DNA of 40,226 nt from Nonomuraea wenchangensis (GCF_900111685.1 NZ_FOHX01000013.1:1-40226); one strand, 5' to 3'. Positions 24,449 to 33,318 are shown, numbered from the stretch's first letter. Program-made: numbers and translations. Notes: generated by a model from the letters alone, not told the origin.

Positions 24449-25372
24449 CTACCCGCCCTCCACCACCTGGATGATCGTCCTGCCGTGGACCCGCCGCCCG
24501 GGAGCGAAGACACCGGGCACCTCGGCGAGCGTGTGGACGGCTCCGACGACCGGGCTGAGCCGCCCGTCCCGCACCCGCTCGGCCAGGTCCGCGAGCCGCG
24601 CCCGGTCCGGTTCGACGACGAAGAAGATCGCCCGGCCGTCCTCCGGCCGCACCGTGGGCGGGCGGGCGATCGTGACGAGCGTGCCGCCGGGACGCACCAG
24701 CGCGGCCGAACGGTCCAGCACGTCGCCGCCGATCACGTCGAACACCACGTCGGCCGGTCCGGCCTCGTCCAGGGAACCGCCGTCCAGATCGACGAAGGCG
24801 TGGGCGCCGAGCCGGCGGACGAGATCCCCGTCGCCGGCCCTGCCGGTGCCGACCACCCGCGCGCCCACCTCGCGCGCGAGCTGCACCGCGAGGGAGCCGA
24901 CCGCGCCCGCGGCGCCGTGGACGACGACGGTCTGGCCCGCGGCCAGGCGCGCGTGCTCGAACAGCGCCTGCCAGGCGGTCAGCCCCGACACCGGCAGCGT
25001 GGCGGCCACGGTGTGCTCGACGTCCGCGGGCAGCGGCGCGAGATTGCGGGCCTCCACGGCGACGTACTCCGCCAGCGAGCCGTTGCGCGCCCAGTCCGTC
25101 AGCCCGAACACCCGCTGGCCGACCGTCAGCCCCGTCGTGCCGTAGCCCAGCTCGGCCACGACGCCGGACACGTCGTGCCCCGGCACGCTCGGTGTGCGGT
25201 CGCGGCCCGCCCGGTCGCACCACGTCGCCGGCCAGTCGAGCTCGCCCCGGGTGAACCCGGCGGCGTGCACGCGTACGATGACGTCGTTCTCGGCGGCGTG
25301 CGGATAGGGCTCCTCCGTGAGCCGGAGCCCCGCCGCACCGGCCGAATGGTCACGTACGGTGATGGCCCGCAT
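24449..25372 (-). CDS. NADPH-dependent quinone-oxidoreductase-like MDR enzyme
   Basis: A 307-residue medium-chain dehydrogenase/reductase of the zinc-independent quinone-oxidoreductase type. The GroES-like N-terminal part has PSVPGHDVSGVVAELGYGTT and VGQRVFGLTDW. The Rossmann part has the NADPH loop VVVHGAAGAVGSLAVQLARE (about 148-167), a GTGRAGD turn and RTIIQVVEGG at the end. The structural zinc lobe with four cysteines and the catalytic zinc ligands are absent. The ATG follows GGAGGGAGG. It is divergent from the BtrH-like gene with a 75-base gap, and convergent with secDF. The substrate is unknown. Confidence 0.88.
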   Translation of the reverse strand: MRAITVRDHSAGAAGLRLTEEPYPHAAENDVIVRVHAAGFTRGELDWPATWCDRAGRDRTPSVPGHDVSGVVAELGYGTTGLTVGQRVFGLTDWARNGSLAEYVAVEARNLAPLPADVEHTVAATLPVSGLTAWQALFEHARLAAGQTVVVHGAAGAVGSLAVQLAREVGARVVGTGRAGDGDLVRRLGAHAFVDLDGGSLDEAGPADVVFDVIGGDVLDRSAALVRPGGTLVTIARPPTVRPEDGRAIFFVVEPDRARLADLAERVRDGRLSPVVGAVHTLAEVPGVFAPGRRVHGRTIIQVVEGG

Positions 25373-25447
25373 GGATCCTCCCTCCGGACGGCGGCTGGAC
25401 TCTCCCCCCGTGGGAGGCCCCAAGCTACCGCTGAACCAAGGAGGGAC

Positions 25448-26437
25448 ATGACCATCCTGCAGGACATCGAAGCCCGTGGCACGCACCACTGCGAGACGAC
25501 GACGCTCGGGGTGTTGCTGCGGCACGAAGGACTCGACCTGACCGAGCCGATGCTGTTCGGGCTCGGCTCCGGCCTGTCCTTCCTCTACTGGGACGGCAAG
25601 GGCATGCCGTTCCCGTTCCTCGCGGGCCGGGTGAAACCGTTCGAACTCACCAGGAACCTGGCCGCCAGGCTGGGGCTGGCCCTGGAGGTCAAGGAGACCA
25701 CCTCGCCGCGCAAGGCGTGGGAGAACGCGGCGGCCGCCGTCGACGCGGGCCGGCCGGTCGGCCTCCAGCTCGACTCCTACCACCTGGACTACTTCCGGAC
25801 GAAGGTGCACTTCGGCGGCCACGTCGTCGCCATGTACGGCTACGACGAGCACGACGTCTGCCTGGTGGACACCGGTCAGCAGGGGGGCGCGGTGCGTACC
25901 AGCAGGGAGAGCCTGGCGCGGGCGCGGGCCGAACGCGGCCCGATGACCGCCAGGAACCGCTCCTTCACCCTCGCCCTGCCGTCGCGTCCCCCACGCTGGC
26001 AGGACCAGATCCTCCCCGCCGTCAGGCAGTGCGCGGACGCCTTCCTCGCCGCCCCCATCGCGAACCTGGGCCACCGCGGCATCGCCAAGACCGCCGAGCG
26101 GCTGCCCGGCTGGCTGCGGCGCGCCGCCGACCCGCGGCAGGACCTCCCGCGCGCCGCCCTGCTCATGGAGGAGGCCGGCACCGGCGGGGCGCTGTTCCGC
26201 GCCCTCTACCGCGACTTCCTGGGCGAGTGCGTCCTGCTGATCGACGACGACCGCCTCCGCACCGGGCACGAACTCTACGCCTCGGCCGCCGGCCTATGGA
26301 CGGACGTGGCCGCGCTGATCACCAAGGCGGGGGAGAGCGGCGACCCCGCGCCACTGGAGCAGGCCGCCACGCTCCTGCGCGACCTCGCCCGCATCGAGCA
26401 CGACGCGATGAAGGCCCTGTCACAGGCCGGCCGCTGA
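25448..26437 (+). CDS. BtrH-like protein (BtrH_N + DUF4872 type)
   Basis: A 329-residue protein. THHCETTTLGVLLRHEGL and EPMLFGLGSGLSFLYW are the hallmarks of the BtrH N-terminal domain; the C-terminal helical half (about 180-329) resembles DUF4872. BtrH of butirosin synthesis moves an acyl side chain from a carrier protein to the aminoglycoside. Most homologues have no known substrate. Cys15, His125 (in KVHFGGHVVAMYGYDEH) and Asp141 (VCLVDTG) would fit a papain/C39-like Cys-His-Asp triad. A strong AAGGAGGG precedes the ATG. The nearby NRPS operon supplies carrier-bound acyl groups, so a role in acyl transfer there is conceivable but unproven. Confidence 0.8.
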   Translation: MTILQDIEARGTHHCETTTLGVLLRHEGLDLTEPMLFGLGSGLSFLYWDGKGMPFPFLAGRVKPFELTRNLAARLGLALEVKETTSPRKAWENAAAAVDAGRPVGLQLDSYHLDYFRTKVHFGGHVVAMYGYDEHDVCLVDTGQQGGAVRTSRESLARARAERGPMTARNRSFTLALPSRPPRWQDQILPAVRQCADAFLAAPIANLGHRGIAKTAERLPGWLRRAADPRQDLPRAALLMEEAGTGGALFRALYRDFLGECVLLIDDDRLRTGHELYASAAGLWTDVAALITKAGESGDPAPLEQAATLLRDLARIEHDAMKALSQAGR

Positions 26438-26468
26438 GCCCGTGGCCCGCCCGTGCGCTGTGTCGACA

Positions 26469-26490
26469 GATCCTCAACTGATCCTCAACG
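26469..26490 (+). promoter_or_regulatory. 11-bp-period direct repeat upstream of a secreted-protein gene
   Basis: GATCCTCAAC occurs at 26469-26478 and again at 26480-26489, one helical turn apart on the same face. It is centred about 60 bases upstream of the ATG at 26541. Tandem 11-base direct repeats are the usual layout of sites for OmpR/PhoB-type regulators, so this is a candidate operator. It may also be chance, because a close variant of the unit is not repeated further. Confidence 0.35.
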
Positions 26491-26540
26491 TCCCCGCCTC
26501 ACCCTTGACCCGAGACACGAAGCCACCTGAAGGGAACGAA

Positions 26541-26999
26541 ATGGCGCCTGTCGTCGGGAAGGCCGCGGCCATGCTCAGCGGGGCCGGTCTGTCGCTCGTC
26601 CTGCTGTCCTCCGCCGCGCACGCCACCGCTGCTGTTCCGGTGCGGCACGTCAAGGCGAGCTGTACGATGCGCGACGGTCAGGAGGCGGAGATCGAGCTCA
26701 AGTACCGGACGTCCGGCGGATATCACCGCGTCTCCGACATCATCTTCCGATGGATCTCCTCGGCGCCGATCCACCTGAAGACCGCGTACCTCCGCCTGAT
26801 GGTGGAACGGCCGGGCAAGGACCGGAAGGTCTACGAGGAGACGCTCCACGAGAAGCGTGCCTACTCCACCGCCTCCTACGACCTCATCCCCGACGTCAAG
26901 GTCGTCCCGGCCAGGAAGAAGCTCTATCTCGCCGTCGACTCCACGCTCGTGAGGAAGGGCAGGACCATGCGCTGCGCGGCACGCACCGCCGGCGTCTGA
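26541..26999 (+). CDS. small secreted basic protein, function unknown
   Basis: A 152-residue protein that I do not recognise. The signal peptide spans about 1-29, with a hydrophobic core LSGAGLSLVLLSSAAHA and likely cleavage after AHA. The mature domain is Lys/Arg-rich, with predicted strands (EAEIELKYRTSGGYHRVSD, KTAYLRLMVER, KLYLAVDST). It has two cysteines, near its start (ASCTMRDG) and end (TMRCAART), which could form one disulfide closing the domain. The ATG has GAAGGGAA just upstream. It lies between the BtrH-like and LLM genes and probably has its own promoter. Confidence 0.72.
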   Translation: MAPVVGKAAAMLSGAGLSLVLLSSAAHATAAVPVRHVKASCTMRDGQEAEIELKYRTSGGYHRVSDIIFRWISSAPIHLKTAYLRLMVERPGKDRKVYEETLHEKRAYSTASYDLIPDVKVVPARKKLYLAVDSTLVRKGRTMRCAARTAGV

Positions 27000-27068
27000 C
27001 GGGCGGCCCTGGCCCCGGCGCCGCTTCTGCGGGAGAGTAGAGCAAGATCGGCGCAGGAGGAGGCGGCA

Positions 27069-28106
27069 GTGCGGCTCGGATTCAGCATCGGCACCCTCGG
27101 CCCCGTGGCGGCCGGCCACGACGCCCAGCTCACGCTGGTACGCGAGGCCGAGCGGCTCGGTTACGACTCGGTGTGGGCGTCGGAGGGCTACGGCGTCGAC
27201 CCGGTCACCACGATGGCCTGGCTGGCGGCCGGCACCGAGCGCATCGGCCTCGGCACCGGCGTGCTCCAGGTGACGGGCCGTACCGCGATCGCGGCGGCGA
27301 TGGCCGCGACCACGGTCGACCGGGTCTCGGGCGGCCGGTTCCTGCTCGGGCTCGGCGCGTCGGGACCGCAGGTCGCAGAGGGGTGGCACGGCCAGCGCTA
27401 CGAGCGGCCCCTGGCCCATCTGCGCGACTACGTGGCCGTCGTACGCACCGCGCTCGCGGGCCGCCCGGTCGAGCACGCGGGCCCGGAGATCGTGCTGCCG
27501 CTGCCGGACAGCAGGGGCAAGGCGCTGAGCATGACGGTCTCGCCCGTCCGGCAGCCGCTGCCCGTCCATCTGGCCGCCATGGGGCCGAAGGCGGTCGCGC
27601 TGGCCGGGGAGATCGCCGACGGCTGGCTGCCCATCCACTTCCCGCCCGAGCACCTCGCCGAGACGATGGAGCACCTGCGCGCCGGAGCGGCCCGCGCCGG
27701 CCGGGACGCCTCCAGGGTGGAGGTCTCGCCGATGGTCATGGCCATGGTCGACGACGACGCCGACTACGCCCGCGACCTGGTCCGCCCGATGCTCGCGCTC
27801 TACCTCGGCGGCATGGGCACCCGGCAGGTCAACTTCTACAACCGGCTCGCGCACCGCCTCGGGTTCGGTCCGGCGGCGGCCCGCGTGCGCGACGCCTACC
27901 TCGACGGCGATCTCGGCGAGGCGATGGAGGAGGTCCCGGACGACCTGGTCGACGCACTGACGTTGTGCGGGACGCCCGCGCGGGTGCGCGAGCGGCTGGA
28001 GGACTACCGCAAGGCGGGCGCGACCAGGCTGATCGTCGGCCTGAACGCGCCCACCGTGGACGACCGCGTCGACCAGCTCGGCTGGCTGGCCGAGCTCAAC
28101 TCCTGA
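27069..28106 (+). CDS. LLM-class F420-dependent oxidoreductase
   Basis: A 345-residue (beta/alpha)8 luciferase-like enzyme. MRLGFSIGTLGP, YDSVWASEGYGVDPVTTMAW, ERIGLGTGVLQVTGRTA and VDRVSGGRFLLGLGASGPQV are typical of the actinobacterial F420-dependent branch (Rv3520c-like) rather than FMN luciferases. The cofactor call rests on this resemblance. The GTG start has GGAGGAGG upstream. The gene ends 15 bases before the stop of the convergent MFS exporter. Its substrate is unknown. Closeness to the NRPS operon makes a tailoring role possible, but the strand is opposite. Confidence 0.88.
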   Translation: MRLGFSIGTLGPVAAGHDAQLTLVREAERLGYDSVWASEGYGVDPVTTMAWLAAGTERIGLGTGVLQVTGRTAIAAAMAATTVDRVSGGRFLLGLGASGPQVAEGWHGQRYERPLAHLRDYVAVVRTALAGRPVEHAGPEIVLPLPDSRGKALSMTVSPVRQPLPVHLAAMGPKAVALAGEIADGWLPIHFPPEHLAETMEHLRAGAARAGRDASRVEVSPMVMAMVDDDADYARDLVRPMLALYLGGMGTRQVNFYNRLAHRLGFGPAAARVRDAYLDGDLGEAMEEVPDDLVDALTLCGTPARVRERLEDYRKAGATRLIVGLNAPTVDDRVDQLGWLAELNS

Positions 28107-28121
28107 ACCCGGCGGCCGGCC

Positions 28122-29390
28122 TCACGCCGCCGCAGGGGCCTGCGGCATCTCCTTCATGCGCGGGATCGGCGACAGCGCCAGCACGATCATCGGCACGATC
28201 GCGCCGATCAGCGCGGCGGCCAGCACCACCGGCCGCATCCCCACGGCCTCGCCCAGCAGCCCGGCCACCAGCGCGCCGAGCGGCGCGGGCACCAGCCCCA
28301 TCGCCCAGATGGTGGCGATGACCCGCCCGACCAGCTCGCGCGGCGTCGCCGACTGCAGCACGGTGATGTTGTTCACCACGAATATCTGCGTGCACAGCCC
28401 GACGAGCAACTGGGAGAAGGCCAGCACGCCGATCGCCAGCCAGAGCGGCCCGCCCGCGAGCGGCACCAGGATGAGCGCGCTGTTGCCGATCACCGTGGAC
28501 CAGAACATGGTGGGCCCGGGCCCGGCCCGCTTCATCAGCCGCACCGACAGCCACGCCCCGGCGATGGCCCCGATCCCGCCGACGGCGAGCACCCCGCCGA
28601 CCCAGCCGGCCGGCACGCCGGGGCCCTCGATCACGTACGGGATGAGCAGCGTCTGCAGGATGCCGATGTCGAAGAAGGAGTAGACGGCGCTGGCGATGGC
28701 GAGCGGCCGGACCACCGGATGGGCCATCACCCAGCCGAACCCGGCCCGGATGGCCGCGATCATGGAGCCGCCGTCGTCGGGCGGCGGCGGGTCCTCGCGC
28801 TTGCGGATGGAGACCAGGAACAGCGCCGACAGGACGTAGCTGACCGCGTCCACGATGATGACCAGCGGCGCCGACCGGGTGGCGATGAGGAACCCGGCGA
28901 GGCTCGGCCCGACCGCCTTGGACACCGAGTCGCTGAGCTGCAGCTTGCTGTTGCCGTCACCGAGGTGCTCGGGAGCCACCAGCGCCGGCAGGTACGACCG
29001 GTAGGCGATCTCGAACAGCACCCCGAAGACGCCCATGACGAACACGACGACGTACAGCCACCACAGCGTCAGCAGGTCCATGACGAACAGCACCGGCACC
29101 GTGGCCAGCATGAACGCCCGGACGACGTCGCTCCAGATGAGCACCGGCCGCCGCCGCATCCGGTCCACCCAGACGCCGACGACGAAGAACAGCACCATCG
29201 GCAGCCTGGCCAGCGCGCCGAGCACGCCCATCTCGGCGACGGAGGCGTGCAGCCACAGGTAGGCGACGACCGGCATGGCGAGCACGGTCACCTGCGAGCC
29301 GACCAGCGACAGGCTCTCGCCGCTCCACAGCTTGAGGAAGTCGCGGTCGCGCCACAGGGTGGCGGGCTCAGTCGTGGGGGGTGAGGCCAT
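28122..29390 (-). CDS. MFS exporter (EntS/DHA3-like), last gene of the NRPS operon
   Basis: A 422-residue major facilitator with about 12 helices. FLKLWSGESLSLVGSQVTVLAM, VWVDRMRRRPVLIWSD and FEIAYRSYLPALVAPEHLGDGNS (split across helix 4-5) are typical of drug- and siderophore-exporting MFS proteins such as EntS. ELVGRVIATIWAMGLVPAPLGAL is the second-half counterpart. The ATG lies 23 bases inside the end of the terminal NRPS gene, so the two are cotranslated. The most likely role is export of the NRPS peptide. Confidence 0.9.
   Translation of the reverse strand: MASPPTTEPATLWRDRDFLKLWSGESLSLVGSQVTVLAMPVVAYLWLHASVAEMGVLGALARLPMVLFFVVGVWVDRMRRRPVLIWSDVVRAFMLATVPVLFVMDLLTLWWLYVVVFVMGVFGVLFEIAYRSYLPALVAPEHLGDGNSKLQLSDSVSKAVGPSLAGFLIATRSAPLVIIVDAVSYVLSALFLVSIRKREDPPPPDDGGSMIAAIRAGFGWVMAHPVVRPLAIASAVYSFFDIGILQTLLIPYVIEGPGVPAGWVGGVLAVGGIGAIAGAWLSVRLMKRAGPGPTMFWSTVIGNSALILVPLAGGPLWLAIGVLAFSQLLVGLCTQIFVVNNITVLQSATPRELVGRVIATIWAMGLVPAPLGALVAGLLGEAVGMRPVVLAAALIGAIVPMIVLALSPIPRMKEMPQAPAAA
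28129..28146. terminator. hairpin at the convergent ends of the LLM and exporter genes
   Basis: GCCGCAGG and CCTGCGGC can form an eight-base stem with a GG loop (in practice a slightly wider loop). It lies in the last codons of the exporter gene and 23 bases after the LLM stop. As the only strong structure at this convergent junction it may serve both genes. No U-tract is present. Confidence 0.35.
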
Positions 29391-32300
29391 TGTCGATGCT
29401 GCTCCTCAGCTCGGCGGCCGCCAGGGCGACCCGGGGCTCGTACATGACGGTGAAGCGCTCGCCGTGGATGGGCGAGATGCGCAGGCGGCCGGTGACGACG
29501 TCCCGCCAGCCCATGTCGTCGGGTGGCACGCCCTCGGCGGCGGGCGAGAACAGCAGCACGTCCCCGTCGTAGGGGGCGTGCCGGTAGTGGCCGACGGCGT
29601 GCGCGTTGGCGCGGAAGACCTCGACGAAACGGCGGGCCTGGCGCAGGTCGGCGGTGTCGGGCTGCAGGGTGCCCGCGCGGGAGGCGGCGTCGATCACGGC
29701 GAGCAGCCGCTCGTCGGGGTCCATCCGGTGCAGGTCGTCCAGGTCGACCTGGACGTTGCCGCCGGCCAGGGCGTGGGTGAGCAGGACGGCGTCGTCCTCC
29801 AGCGAGGCGCGCAGCACCGGCTCGCCGGCGTCGGAGTAGAACAGGACGACGAGCGGCACCTCCTCGCCCAGCTCGCGCAGCCGGCGCGCGGTCTCCAGGG
29901 CGATGTTGCCGCCGATGCAGTAGCCGCCCAGCACGTACGGCCCATGCGGCCGGACCTCCAGCAGGTGGGCGGTGTAGTCGTCCACCATCTCCGCCAGCGT
30001 GGCGTGCGGCCGCTCACCGGGGGCCAGCCCGGCCGCCTGCACCGCGTAGACGGGCTGGTCGGGGCCGAGGTGCCGGGTCAGCGGCAGGTATCGGAAGACC
30101 TGCCCGCCGAGCGCGTGGAACAGGAACACCGGGTCGCGCCCGCCGGTGGGCCGCAGCGGCACGATCCGCCGGGGCGCGCCGTCGTTGTCCTGGGGGCGGC
30201 GCAGCTCGGCGGCCAGCAGGGCGACGGTCGGCGCGGTGAGCACCGCCGACAGGGGGACCTCGCGGCCCAGCTCCTTGCGCAGCCGCATGGTGAGACGCAA
30301 GGCCAGCAGGGAGTGGCCGCCGAGGGCGAAGAAGTCGTCGTGCACGCCGATCGCGTCCACGCCGAGCGTCTCCTCCCACAGCGTGCCGAGCCGGGCCTCG
30401 AACGGGTCGCGCGGCGGCAGGTACGGCGCCCGCCCGCTCTCGCCGGGATCGGGCAGCGCGGCCCGGTCGAGCTTGCCGTTGGCGGTGACGGGCAGGGCGT
30501 CCAGCCGTACCCAGGCGGAGGGGACCATGTGCTCGGGCAGCCGCCTGCGCAGCGCCGGGGCGGGATCGATCGGCTCGTCGCCCTCCGGGACGACGTACCC
30601 GACGAGCCGGTCGCCGCGCAGCACGACGACGGCCGCGCGGACGGCCGGGTCGGCGGCCAGCAGCGCCTCGATCTCGCCGAGCTCGACCCGTTGACCGCGG
30701 ATCTTGACCTGGAAGTCGGTCCTGCCGAGGTACTGGACCTCGCCCGTGGGCAGCCAGCGGGCCACGTCGCCGGTCCGGTAGAGGCGGGCGCCGGGCGGGC
30801 CGTAGGGGTCGGGGACGAACCGTTCGGCGGTCAGCGCGGGCCGGCCGACGTAGCCGCGGGCGAGCTGCACGCCGCCCAGGCAGAGCTCGCCGGGGGTGCC
30901 GACGGGGACCCGCCGGCCGTCCGGGCCGAGCACCTCCAGGCGGGTGTTGGCGACGGGCCGGCCGATGGGCACCAGCGGCTCGCCCGGCTCGTACGGATGC
31001 CAGGTGACGTCCACGGCCGCCTCCGTGGGCCCGTACAGGTTGTGCAGCCCGGTGCCGGGCAGGCGGTCGTGGCAGCGCGCGGCTAGCTCCGCGCCCAGGG
31101 CCTCGCCTGAGCAGATGAGCCTGCGCAGCGGCGGCAGCTCGGGCTCATCGAGGAACAGCTCCAGCATGGACGGCACGAAGTGCATGGTGGTGACGCCGTG
31201 GGCGGCGGCGAGCCCGGCCAGCCTGGCGCCGTCGCGGTGCGCGTCCGGCTCGGCGACCACCAGCCCCGCCCCGGTCGTCAGCGGCCAGAACAGCTCCCAC
31301 ACCGACACGTCGAACGACAGCGGCGTCTTGTGCAGCACGCGCTCGTCCGCGCCCAGCCCGAACGCCTCCTGCATCCAGCGCAGCCGGTTGACGATCGCCC
31401 GGTGGGACACGCCGACGCCCTTGGGCCGGCCGGTGGACCCCGAGGTGAAGATCACGTACGCGAGCGCGTCGGGAGGCACCCGCACCGGCGGCCGGTCCTC
31501 CTCCTCCCCGAGGCCGTCGAGGGACAGCGCGACCCCCTCGGGAAGGTCCGCCGCGCCGACGCTCAGCACCGTGCGCGCCCCCGCGTCCTCGATCATGTAC
31601 GCCACCCGCTCCGCCGGCAGCCCCGGCTCCAGCGGCAGATAGGCGGCCCCTGCCCCGAGCACGCCGAGCAGGGCGGGCAGCAGGAGGGGGCCGCGTTCGA
31701 GATGCACGCCGACGACGTCGCCGGGCCGGACCCCGGCCGCCGCCAGCCGCGCGGCGACGGCCCCGGCCCGCGCGGCCAGCTCGCGGTAGGTGATCCACTC
31801 GCCGTCGTAGCAGACGGCGGGCGCGTCGGGGGTGCGCGCGGCCTGCTCGCCGATCAGCTCGTGCAGCGTCGCCTCCGGCCAGTCGCGGGCGGTGGCGTTC
31901 CAGCCGTCGATCGCGGCGGCGTCGCGGTCCAGGTAAGGCTCGGCGGGCCGCGGATCCGCCGCCGGATCGGCGGCCTGGCCGAGCGCGGCCAGGTAGTGCT
32001 CGCCGATCCGCGCGATCTGCCCGGCCCCGAACTGACCCCGGTCGTAGGTGAGGGTCAGGTCGAAGCCGCCGTGCTCGCGCGAGCGGCTGAACGCGGCGGC
32101 GAACGGCACGTCGGTCTGCTCGAAGAAGTCCTGCCCCACGATCTCAACCTTGGGCTCGACCTTGGGACCCGCCCCCGGCAGGTCCTGGTAGACGTGGAAG
32201 TCGCGGAAGTCGAACAGCACGTCCAGCAGCGGGGACCGGCCCGCGTCCCGCTGGATCTCGAACAGCGGGTAGCGCCGGTGCGGCAGCAGCGCCACCTCCG

Positions 32301-33318
32301 CCTCGAACACCTCCCGCGCCAGCGCCGCCCACGTCGGCGCGGTCACGTCCAGGCGCAGCGGCACGGTGTTGAGGAACAGCCCCAGCACCTCCTCGCCGGC
32401 CTCGCGCTCCGGCCGGCTGTGCGTGACCAGGCCGGTCATCACCTCGCTCGCGCCCGTCACCAGCGCGAGCACCCGCAGGTGGGCGGCCAGCAGCAGGGTG
32501 CGCAGCGGCACCGCCAGCTCCCTGGCCGCCGCGCCGAGCCGCTCCAGCAGCTCCGCCGGCAGCGGCACCCGCAGCACCTCGGCCCCCGGCTCGCCGTGCG
32601 GGCCGTGCGAACCGTGCGGGCCCTGCGAGCCGTGCGGGCCGTGCGGGCCCGGCAAAAGCGGCAGGCGTGGCAGCCGCGTGTCCGGCGCGTCGGCCACCCG
32701 CTCCCGCCAGAACGCGCGCGTCTCCGGCGCGGCCACGGCGGCCCGCTCGGCGGCCACCAGCTCGCGGAAGGCCGCGCCGGGCGGGGCGACCGGCAGCGGC
32801 GCGCCGGTCAGGTGCCCGTGGTAGCGCCGCAGCAGCTCGGTGACCAGGGCCGCCACGCTCCACCCGTCCAGGATGGCGTGGTGGAAGCTCAGGCTGAACG
32901 CGAACAGCTCCGCCCCCAGCACGTGCACGTGCGCGCGGGCCAGCGGCGGCGACGCCCAGTCGAACGGCCGCCGCTTCTCCGCCTCCGACCACGCCGCCAG
33001 CCGCCGCCCGGCCTCCGGGTCGCCGGACAGGTCCGTCACCTCCAGCGGCAGCGTGGCCGCGCGGTGCACGAGCTGCAGCGGCTCGCTGAACCCGGTCAGG
33101 TCGAACGAGGTGCGCAGCACGGGATGGCGGGCGGTCACCTCGGCCAGCGCCGCGCGGAACGCCCCGGCGTCGAACGGGCCGCGCAGCGTGATCGTGGTCA
33201 GGTCGTGGTAGGTGGCTGCGTCCGGCTCGTACGCGCTGTGGTAGAGCATCCCCGCCTGCAGCGCGGCCAGAGGGTAGGCGTCCTCCAGTCCGCGCGCGGC
33301 TCCCGTCGTCACGGTCAT
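29368..33318 (-). CDS. terminal NRPS module C-A(Ser)-T-TE
   Basis: A 1316-residue terminal NRPS. The condensation domain (about 12-440) starts with YPLAALQAGMLYHS and has intact HHAILDGWS at 146-154. The adenylation domain (about 480-955) has FTSGSTGRPKG, LYGPTEAAVD and NGKLDR. Pocket residues read D-V-W-H-I-S-L-V-D-K, a serine-type code. The carrier domain has GGHSL with Ser1003. The thioesterase (about 1060-1310) has GGYCIGG, with Cys1134 replacing the usual Ser, and HGERF near 1285 where GxH is expected. A Pro-His-Gly repeat (224-242) interrupts the condensation domain. The ATG overlaps the upstream NRPS stop (ATGA). The in-frame extension upstream is shadow. Confidence 0.95.
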   Translation of the reverse strand: MTVTTGAARGLEDAYPLAALQAGMLYHSAYEPDAATYHDLTTITLRGPFDAGAFRAALAEVTARHPVLRTSFDLTGFSEPLQLVHRAATLPLEVTDLSGDPEAGRRLAAWSEAEKRRPFDWASPPLARAHVHVLGAELFAFSLSFHHAILDGWSVAALVTELLRRYHGHLTGAPLPVAPPGAAFRELVAAERAAVAAPETRAFWRERVADAPDTRLPRLPLLPGPHGPHGSQGPHGSHGPHGEPGAEVLRVPLPAELLERLGAAARELAVPLRTLLLAAHLRVLALVTGASEVMTGLVTHSRPEREAGEEVLGLFLNTVPLRLDVTAPTWAALAREVFEAEVALLPHRRYPLFEIQRDAGRSPLLDVLFDFRDFHVYQDLPGAGPKVEPKVEIVGQDFFEQTDVPFAAAFSRSREHGGFDLTLTYDRGQFGAGQIARIGEHYLAALGQAADPAADPRPAEPYLDRDAAAIDGWNATARDWPEATLHELIGEQAARTPDAPAVCYDGEWITYRELAARAGAVAARLAAAGVRPGDVVGVHLERGPLLLPALLGVLGAGAAYLPLEPGLPAERVAYMIEDAGARTVLSVGAADLPEGVALSLDGLGEEEDRPPVRVPPDALAYVIFTSGSTGRPKGVGVSHRAIVNRLRWMQEAFGLGADERVLHKTPLSFDVSVWELFWPLTTGAGLVVAEPDAHRDGARLAGLAAAHGVTTMHFVPSMLELFLDEPELPPLRRLICSGEALGAELAARCHDRLPGTGLHNLYGPTEAAVDVTWHPYEPGEPLVPIGRPVANTRLEVLGPDGRRVPVGTPGELCLGGVQLARGYVGRPALTAERFVPDPYGPPGARLYRTGDVARWLPTGEVQYLGRTDFQVKIRGQRVELGEIEALLAADPAVRAAVVVLRGDRLVGYVVPEGDEPIDPAPALRRRLPEHMVPSAWVRLDALPVTANGKLDRAALPDPGESGRAPYLPPRDPFEARLGTLWEETLGVDAIGVHDDFFALGGHSLLALRLTMRLRKELGREVPLSAVLTAPTVALLAAELRRPQDNDGAPRRIVPLRPTGGRDPVFLFHALGGQVFRYLPLTRHLGPDQPVYAVQAAGLAPGERPHATLAEMVDDYTAHLLEVRPHGPYVLGGYCIGGNIALETARRLRELGEEVPLVVLFYSDAGEPVLRASLEDDAVLLTHALAGGNVQVDLDDLHRMDPDERLLAVIDAASRAGTLQPDTADLRQARRFVEVFRANAHAVGHYRHAPYDGDVLLFSPAAEGVPPDDMGWRDVVTGRLRISPIHGERFTVMYEPRVALAAAELRSSIDNGLTPHD
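32593..32646 (-). repeat. six 9-bp tandem units inside the condensation domain of the terminal NRPS
   Basis: Plus-strand units are GCCGTGCGG (three copies), GCCGTGCGA, ACCGTGCGG and GCCCTGCGA. They encode Pro-His-Gly, His-Gly-Ser and Gln-Gly-type tripeptides at residues 224-242 of the terminal NRPS. The site lies in the variable surface loop between the two halves of the condensation domain. The unit length keeps the frame if copies are gained or lost. Confidence 0.8.
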
